Source: Rosa chinensis (taxonomy: Eukaryota > Streptophyta > Magnoliopsida > Rosales > Rosaceae). From it: 64,000 bases of DNA. Under the pieces are notes generated by a model, which saw only the letters and a list, made by a program, of their open reading frames with translations, had not been told where the DNA came from and made no database searches. The position numbers and the translations under genes were made by a program. Below are positions 61,801-64,000 of the stretch, in pieces. The stretch's first letter is position 1, and each line of letters begins with the position of its first letter. Location: NCBI RefSeq assembly GCF_002994745.2, contig NC_037090.1, positions 930,001 to 994,000 on the forward strand, written 5' to 3'.

Positions 61801-62628
61801 GAAGTTGCACAGCTTGTACACTTGTGTCTGGTGAAAGACGAGTTATATTGATCATCAAACATTCATGTGCAAATTAGCTTCATTCAGGATGCAGCGATGA
61901 TTCCAAACATGCCTTGACTGAATTGTGTAGTAATATGGTAGGGTTAATAGTAGTAGTATGTGCTTCAGCTTATTAAGTGCTGCTTTGATCATATAATTCA
62001 CATACTTGTGCAGTTTGCTGGTCTGCTACAATCTCTATTCAGGAACTATGTGTATAAAGGTAGTTGATTTCATATTGGAGCGGGTCGGACTGTTGGACCA
62101 AGTGCTGCTGAAGTACTTAGCTTTTTCATGTATTAATGATCCACTGAATTGAAGTTTTGTAGTTGGATATGGTAACTTATTCTATTGTAACATTGAAATA
62201 CTTATTCATTAATCGGATTGCGATTACTGTTTTTATTATTTGATATGGTTTCTACTGCAAATTGGAGTACTTTACTGTTGGAATTGTCCAGGATTGATTT
62301 GAATCTATTATGGTCAGGGAACCGAGGAAAAAAAAAAGGTCATGGGCACAGATCAAGTGTCCCCAAGAGTGAGTATATTTTTATGTATTTTTACAACTGT
62401 AGTACAATACTTGATACAGATTTGTAGTGTAGAGAGACCCATGGGAGCTACTCCTTTATTTGGGGACACTTGAGCTTGAGATATGTGTGCCATTTAGCAA
62501 TAGGAACACAAACAATAGGCACACATATGATATATGTCTCTATAGCTCAATGGGGATACATATTTGTCCCTATAGGTATCAAAAGGCACACATATTATTA
62601 GTCCTCTTAGGCCCTTTTTGTAGTAGTG
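58837..62628. mobile_element. Non-autonomous CACTA (En/Spm) element inside the DREB exon
   Basis: 3792 bp. Left terminus cactactagaaaaaggccct, right terminus its near-exact inverse agggccttttt-type sequence ending tagtagtg; 3-bp duplication atg at 58834-58836 and 62629-62631. Subterminal regions repeat aggcacacat, gtgtcccta and related words in both orientations, as expected for transposase-binding motifs. No long transposase frame was found. The interior includes leader-like DNA and exon-like pieces (60055-60118 and 60241-60309), suggesting captured host sequence. Confidence 0.93.
60055..60309 (+). pseudogene. Exon-like pieces captured in the CACTA element
   Basis: Two segments with AG acceptors look like exons: about 60055-60118, reading CFLADLTKQVFYDLSANKYQ then a GT donor, and about 60241-60309, reading DEPHMKRKVLAEAKLRMGID then a stop. 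They could be the last two exons of one host gene, but the family is not recognised. Transduplication by the CACTA element is the simplest reading. Confidence 0.35.
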
Positions 62629-62994
62629 ATGCTTGTGTTCACCACAACCTTTATCAGCAGAACTCGTTTTCGAAGACGGTGATGTGGAGGAGGAGGATGA
62701 GGAGGAGGAGGAGTGGTCCGGCAAGTTGAGCTTGGCGGAGGAGCCGTACAGCTTTCGAGCCGCATCGTCATAAGCCAGCGCTGCCTCCGTGGAAGTGTTG
62801 AAAGTGCCTAGCCAAAGCCTAGCACCGCGTTTGGGCTCACGTATTTCCGCCACCCATTTGCCCCAAGTTCTTTGCCTGACTCCTCTGAAAGTGCACGTAG
62901 CGTTCTCAGGGCCTCCCTTCCCTTTCATGGAGCCCTTTCTCGACCTTCCCATGTTGGCTTTCCTCGTCACCTTTCTCTCTTGGTCATTGTCCAT

Positions 62995-64000
62995 GGTCTC
63001 ACCGAAACACGGCCTTAGTAAGTAGGTTTTGGGAAATCTGGGACGACATGCAGGGATGGGATAAGGCAAAGTGATACTTAAATAGTTGGGAGAGAAAGTG
63101 CGAAGTGGACATGTGTAGAGCAACAGCTTGGCTAGCTGTTGCCCTAGCAGACGACCTTTGATCAACACATGTCAAGCGGTCAAGGGACAGCTGTCTAGTA
63201 TTTGACATTGTTTCAAAAGCTCCTTAAGCTTGAAGATAAACTGATAAAGTTGATGGCATATCGGCATATCCTTATTTGGGGACACGTGTTCTTGTATGTA
63301 TGGAGAAGAAGCTTAAGCTACACTGTCATGTAAATACACACACTTCAGTAGTTTCATATCATGCTGGAAAACCGGCCAGCTGCTTGATCGTCCTTGTTAA
63401 CTTCAACAATTAGATTTAATTTAGATGTTTTGTTATTGTTACTTGCTACTTTGTAGTAGCTAGGCCAAGTCACATCTGACTTAGTTATGTTAGTAATATG
63501 TGATATTCTTGTATGCAAATGAGAAGCTTCAAACGTACATCAAGTTATGGAGTTGCGGAAAAGAATGAAAAAAGAAAGAAAGAAGGTGTACGAAGGTGAG
63601 ATCCCATTTCATGTCTATCTCCTTACTCCTGAATTTTCAAAGCAGTAGAGACTTGTGATTTAGTCACTTCATTTGAAGTGAATGAGGGCTTACATAAGCC
63701 ATAACACGAGAAAGTGCATAGGTAAATCAACATAAATGCAAGAAAAACATGAAAAAGGTAAATCAAGCCACCGCTGGACAAAGAAAATAAAATGTCAACT
63801 TAGGGTGTCCGAGACAAAGTTCCTTTGTATTGCTTTCTTTTGTTGTTATGCTTCTTCCTAGACGTAAGGCCTTACGTCCCCATCTCGGAATTTCTATTTT
63901 GTACGTGTTTCTTTGAGCAGGGCACATCCCCTTTGGTTCCGTGTGCGAGTCTTAATGCCTTATAGCACCGGAGGAATTAATTTTGCCTAATTCATTTTTG
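62995..64000. promoter_or_regulatory. DREB upstream region and right edge
   Basis: A TATA-like word (minus strand ctatttaagtat, near 63080) lies about 85 bp upstream of the DREB ATG. Further right is AT-rich DNA with no supported gene. A perfect 18-bp palindrome, gacgtaaggccttacgtc, lies at 63861-63878 and contains two ACGT-type cores, but it is about 870 bp from the gene. Confidence 0.45.

Larger units (their letters stand above)
58621..62994 (-). pseudogene. DREB2-type AP2/ERF transcription factor, coding exon split by a CACTA transposon
   Basis: The first 122 codons (62994-62629) start [17 protein letters not shown], carry a basic stretch, then one AP2 domain ([20 protein letters not shown] through [11 protein letters not shown]). 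Val14 and Glu19 of the domain, typical of DREB proteins that bind DRE/CRT sites, are present. A Ser-rich linker follows. The remaining 71 codons, including the stop, are at 58833-58621 and encode an acidic C-terminal tail ending SLEEAPWSL, the likely activation region. A CACTA element separates them, with a 3-bp duplication (atg on the plus strand) falling exactly on one codon. Reading through from the left half gives about 44 element-coded residues before a stop, so the allele would make a truncated AP2 protein unless the element is excised or spliced out. Synteny suggests the At5g18450 (DREB2G) lineage. Confidence 0.9.

Noticed and set aside
1..64000. CRISPR array, operons or bacterial ribosome-binding sites
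   Set aside because: No regularly spaced short repeats with unique spacers; the genes are intron-rich plant nuclear genes.

Overview
This is plant nuclear DNA from a eudicot. The genes have many short exons with GT-AG introns, plant-only families are present (a plastid-chromosome PPR/SAP protein, a type-C response regulator, GDSL lipases, a DREB factor), and the spaces between genes are AT-rich and full of retrotransposons and DNA transposons. A rosid such as Rosaceae is possible, but the species cannot be fixed from the sequence alone. All host protein genes lie on the minus strand.

Layout: (1) 1-7752, the 5' part of PIR/SRA1 (CYFIP subunit of the SCAR/WAVE complex), running off the left edge. 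(2) 7753-13396, intergenic, with LINE-type insertions, a three-unit tandem repeat and coding remnants. (3) 13397-20025, PTAC3, a SAP/PPR protein of the plastid RNA polymerase complex. (4) 20965-21489, a two-exon type-C response regulator (RR22-like). (5) 23669-54209, three complete tandem LTL1-like GDSL esterase/lipase genes (A 23669-25162, B 34797-36584, C 48613-54209) separated by transposon blocks, with a tRNA-Arg(ACG) gene at 48177. (6) 58621-62994, a DREB2-type AP2/ERF gene split by a 3.8 kb CACTA element inside its coding exon.

As I recall the Arabidopsis map, the order PIR, PTAC3, RR22, GDSL, DREB combines two Arabidopsis blocks: At3g04260/04280/04290 (PTAC3, ARR22, LTL1) and At5g18410/18430/18450 (PIR, GDSL, DREB2G). 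The window would then show the order before duplication and gene loss in the Arabidopsis lineage, with the GDSL gene expanded to three copies here.

Mobile DNA is the most striking content. Many insertions can be bounded to the base by target-site duplications: a gag-only LTR retrotransposon with LTRs that look identical (26669-29585) sitting inside an older inverted-repeat element; a hAT element splitting a 78-bp-arm palindrome (31478-32332); a tRNA-derived SINE about 180 bp upstream of GDSL-B (36768-36898); a decayed Copia element (39352-48036) carrying a solo LTR in gag and two nested terminal-inverted-repeat elements in its 5' LTR; a hAT element in intron 3 of GDSL-C that carries a frameshifted piece of a type-1 protein phosphatase gene (49472-52437); a 606-bp solo LTR (56593-57198); and the CACTA element that cuts the DREB gene (58837-62628). 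Coordinates of splice sites and element ends were worked out by eye from the sequence.
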